A stretch of DNA of 64,000 nt. Source: PNOJ01 sp016706845 (GTDB lineage: Bacteria; Krumholzibacteriota; Krumholzibacteriia; LZORAL124-64-63). Positions 62,921 to 64,000 of the stretch are shown in pieces. The notes beneath the pieces are model-generated. The model saw only the letters and a program-made list of their open reading frames with translations, ran no database searches and was not told the DNA's origin. Position 1 is the first letter of the stretch. Each line of letters begins with the position of its first letter. The stretch spans positions 62,001 through 126,000 of the forward strand of contig JADJIV010000009.1 of NCBI GenBank assembly GCA_016706845.1, read 5' to 3'. A program made the position numbers and the translations under genes.

Positions 62921-64000
62921 GTGCGACGTCCGCTGCTCTGGATTTTCTGCTGCACCGCGCTGCTGCCCGCCCGGGCCCCGGCCGCACCCGTGACCTTCCG
63001 GGTGGACATGGGGCCCTACCTGGCCGCGGGCTACTTCGACCCGTCGACCGATACCGTCGAGGTGCGCGGCGATTTCGACGGCTGGGCCGCCGGGCAGCGC
63101 GTCCTGCAGGCAGGCGCCGGCCAGGGCACCTTCGAGGTGCTCGCCGACCTGCCCCCCGGCGCCATCGCCTACAAGTTCCTGATCGTGCGCAGCGGCGGCG
63201 CCGAGGTGTGGGAAGAGGACATCCCCAACCGGACCTGGCAGGTGCCCGCCGCGGGCGGCGCCGCGCCGACCGTCCCCTTCGACGATCTGAGCGACCTCGC
63301 CGCCCCGGACGCCCGCCGGGCAGGGGCGGACCTCTCCTACGCGCCGTGGCTGGAGGCGCTCGGCGCGACCTACCGCCGCGACGGCCAACCGGCGCCGCTG
63401 CTCGACCTGGCCGGGGATGCGGGCCTCGGGCTGGTGCGGTTGCGGCTGTGGCACACGCCGGACGAACCCTGGCACGGGCTCGCGGCCACCCTCGACCACG
63501 CCCGCCGGGTGCGGGCCGCGGGCTTCGACCTGATGCTCGACCTGCACTACTGCGACTCCTGGGCCGACCCCGGCCAGCAGACGCTGCCCGCCGCCTGGCA
63601 GGGCGTCGCGCTGCCGGCGCTCGCCGATTCGTTGGCCGCGTACACGGCGCGCGTCGTCGCCCGCTTCACCGACGAGGGCCTGGCCCTGCGCTACGTGCAG
63701 CTCGGCAACGAGATCGACGCGGGCCTGCTGTGGGACGCCGGCCGCGTCGGCTGGCCGGGCGGTCCCTGGGACACGCCGGCGCAGTGGGACGCGCTGACGT
63801 CCCTGCTGCAGGCGGCCGCGGGCGCCGCCCGGGCCGCACTGCCCCCGGACGAGGGCACCGAGCTGATCGTGCACCTGTCGCCCGGCGGCGACAACGCGCG
63901 CTGCCGCTGGTTCCTCGACCATCTGGCGGCCGCCGCGGTGGACTACGACGTGATCGGGCTGTCGTACTACCCCTGGTGGCACGGCTCGCTCTGGCAGCTC
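62921..64000 (+). CDS. GH53 family endo-beta-1,4-galactanase with N-terminal CBM-like module, 3'-truncated
   Basis: At least 360 residues; the 3' end lies outside the window. A short basic signal (LLWIFCCTALLPARAPAA) precedes a starch-binding/CBM48-like module, TVEVRGDFDGWAAGQRVLQ. The GH53 core has LGLVRLRLWH, DLMLDLHYCDSWADPGQQ near 204-221, and LRYVQLGNEIDAGLLW near 257-272, with the catalytic acid Glu in GNEI. The enzyme would cut arabinogalactan or galactan chains outside the cell. The start is GTG at 62921 (no ATG fits), with AGGCGGA upstream. It diverges from the polyketide synthase gene. Confidence 0.85.
   Translation, partial: MRRPLLWIFCCTALLPARAPAAPVTFRVDMGPYLAAGYFDPSTDTVEVRGDFDGWAAGQRVLQAGAGQGTFEVLADLPPGAIAYKFLIVRSGGAEVWEEDIPNRTWQVPAAGGAAPTVPFDDLSDLAAPDARRAGADLSYAPWLEALGATYRRDGQPAPLLDLAGDAGLGLVRLRLWHTPDEPWHGLAATLDHARRVRAAGFDLMLDLHYCDSWADPGQQTLPAAWQGVALPALADSLAAYTARVVARFTDEGLALRYVQLGNEIDAGLLWDAGRVGWPGGPWDTPAQWDALTSLLQAAAGAARAALPPDEGTELIVHLSPGGDNARCRWFLDHLAAAAVDYDVIGLSYYPWWHGSLWQL

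Noticed and set aside
62858..63982. Open minus-strand frame across the GH53 gene
   Set aside because: The product has no family pattern, whereas the plus frame reads a clear GH53 core with signal peptide.

Overview
The window is about 70% GC, gene-dense and chromosomal in character. No rRNA, tRNA, CRISPR array, insertion sequence or phage module was seen. Five secreted proteins end in a FlgD/T9SS-type C-terminal domain (an NPFNP-like motif, a WDGRD-like motif, then SGVYF and a basic end). There is also an ECF sigma factor translationally coupled to a TPR serine/threonine kinase, several outer-membrane barrels, an FG-GAP protein and a beta-propeller lipoprotein. This mix suggests a high-GC Gram-negative bacterium of the FCB superphylum or a neighbouring candidate phylum (Eisenbacteria/Krumholzibacteriota-like). 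That placement is inference from protein style only. Many single-base frameshifts suggest a metagenome-derived or lightly polished assembly.

Layout. 1-2332: truncated HerA-like ATPase with frameshifts. 2341-5514: membrane protein, secreted alpha/beta hydrolase, DUF2270 protein. 5523-15727: a long minus-strand run of housekeeping genes (VOC protein, DEDDh exonuclease, IlvE, MFS exporter, class V aminotransferase, HflX, DUF2461, GNAT, CPA2 antiporter). 15753-22713: envelope proteins, an HU-like protein and TerC. 22877-27074: DinB-like, pRiA4b ORF-3-like, class III aminotransferase, two barrels and DUF3788. 27213-32212: a 1507-residue secreted HEYGH protein with a small partner. 32382-35606: sigma factor and kinase. 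35575-40267: a broken S41 peptidase carrying an embedded decayed copy of recQ, a DUF1801 protein and recQ itself. 41417-42814: a complete three-gene HipBST-type toxin-antitoxin operon. 43037-47595: EF-hand protein, atypical response regulator, STAS-like protein, M23 peptidase and a small secreted protein. 47803-57494: Fic protein behind a hairpin leader, gamma-glutamyltransferase plus an MFS/spermidine-synthase fusion, a secreted protein, DUF212, a nucleotidyltransferase pair and an ADP-ribosylglycohydrolase. 57728-64000: lipoprotein, FG-GAP protein, type III polyketide synthase, and a truncated GH53 galactanase running off the end.

The most unusual signals are these. (i) Three unrelated secreted proteins share a C-terminal tail of the form EA-x-[ST]-W-G-x-V-K-x-[IL]-[YF], which looks like an uncharacterised sorting or processing tag alongside the FlgD-type domain. 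(ii) A palindromic element of about 40 bp occurs twice, 32 kb apart, with conserved arms and loop. (iii) A recQ-derived segment sits inside an S41 peptidase gene. (iv) The HipBST operon has repeated operator-like boxes. (v) A perfect hairpin overlaps the start of the fic ribosome-binding site.
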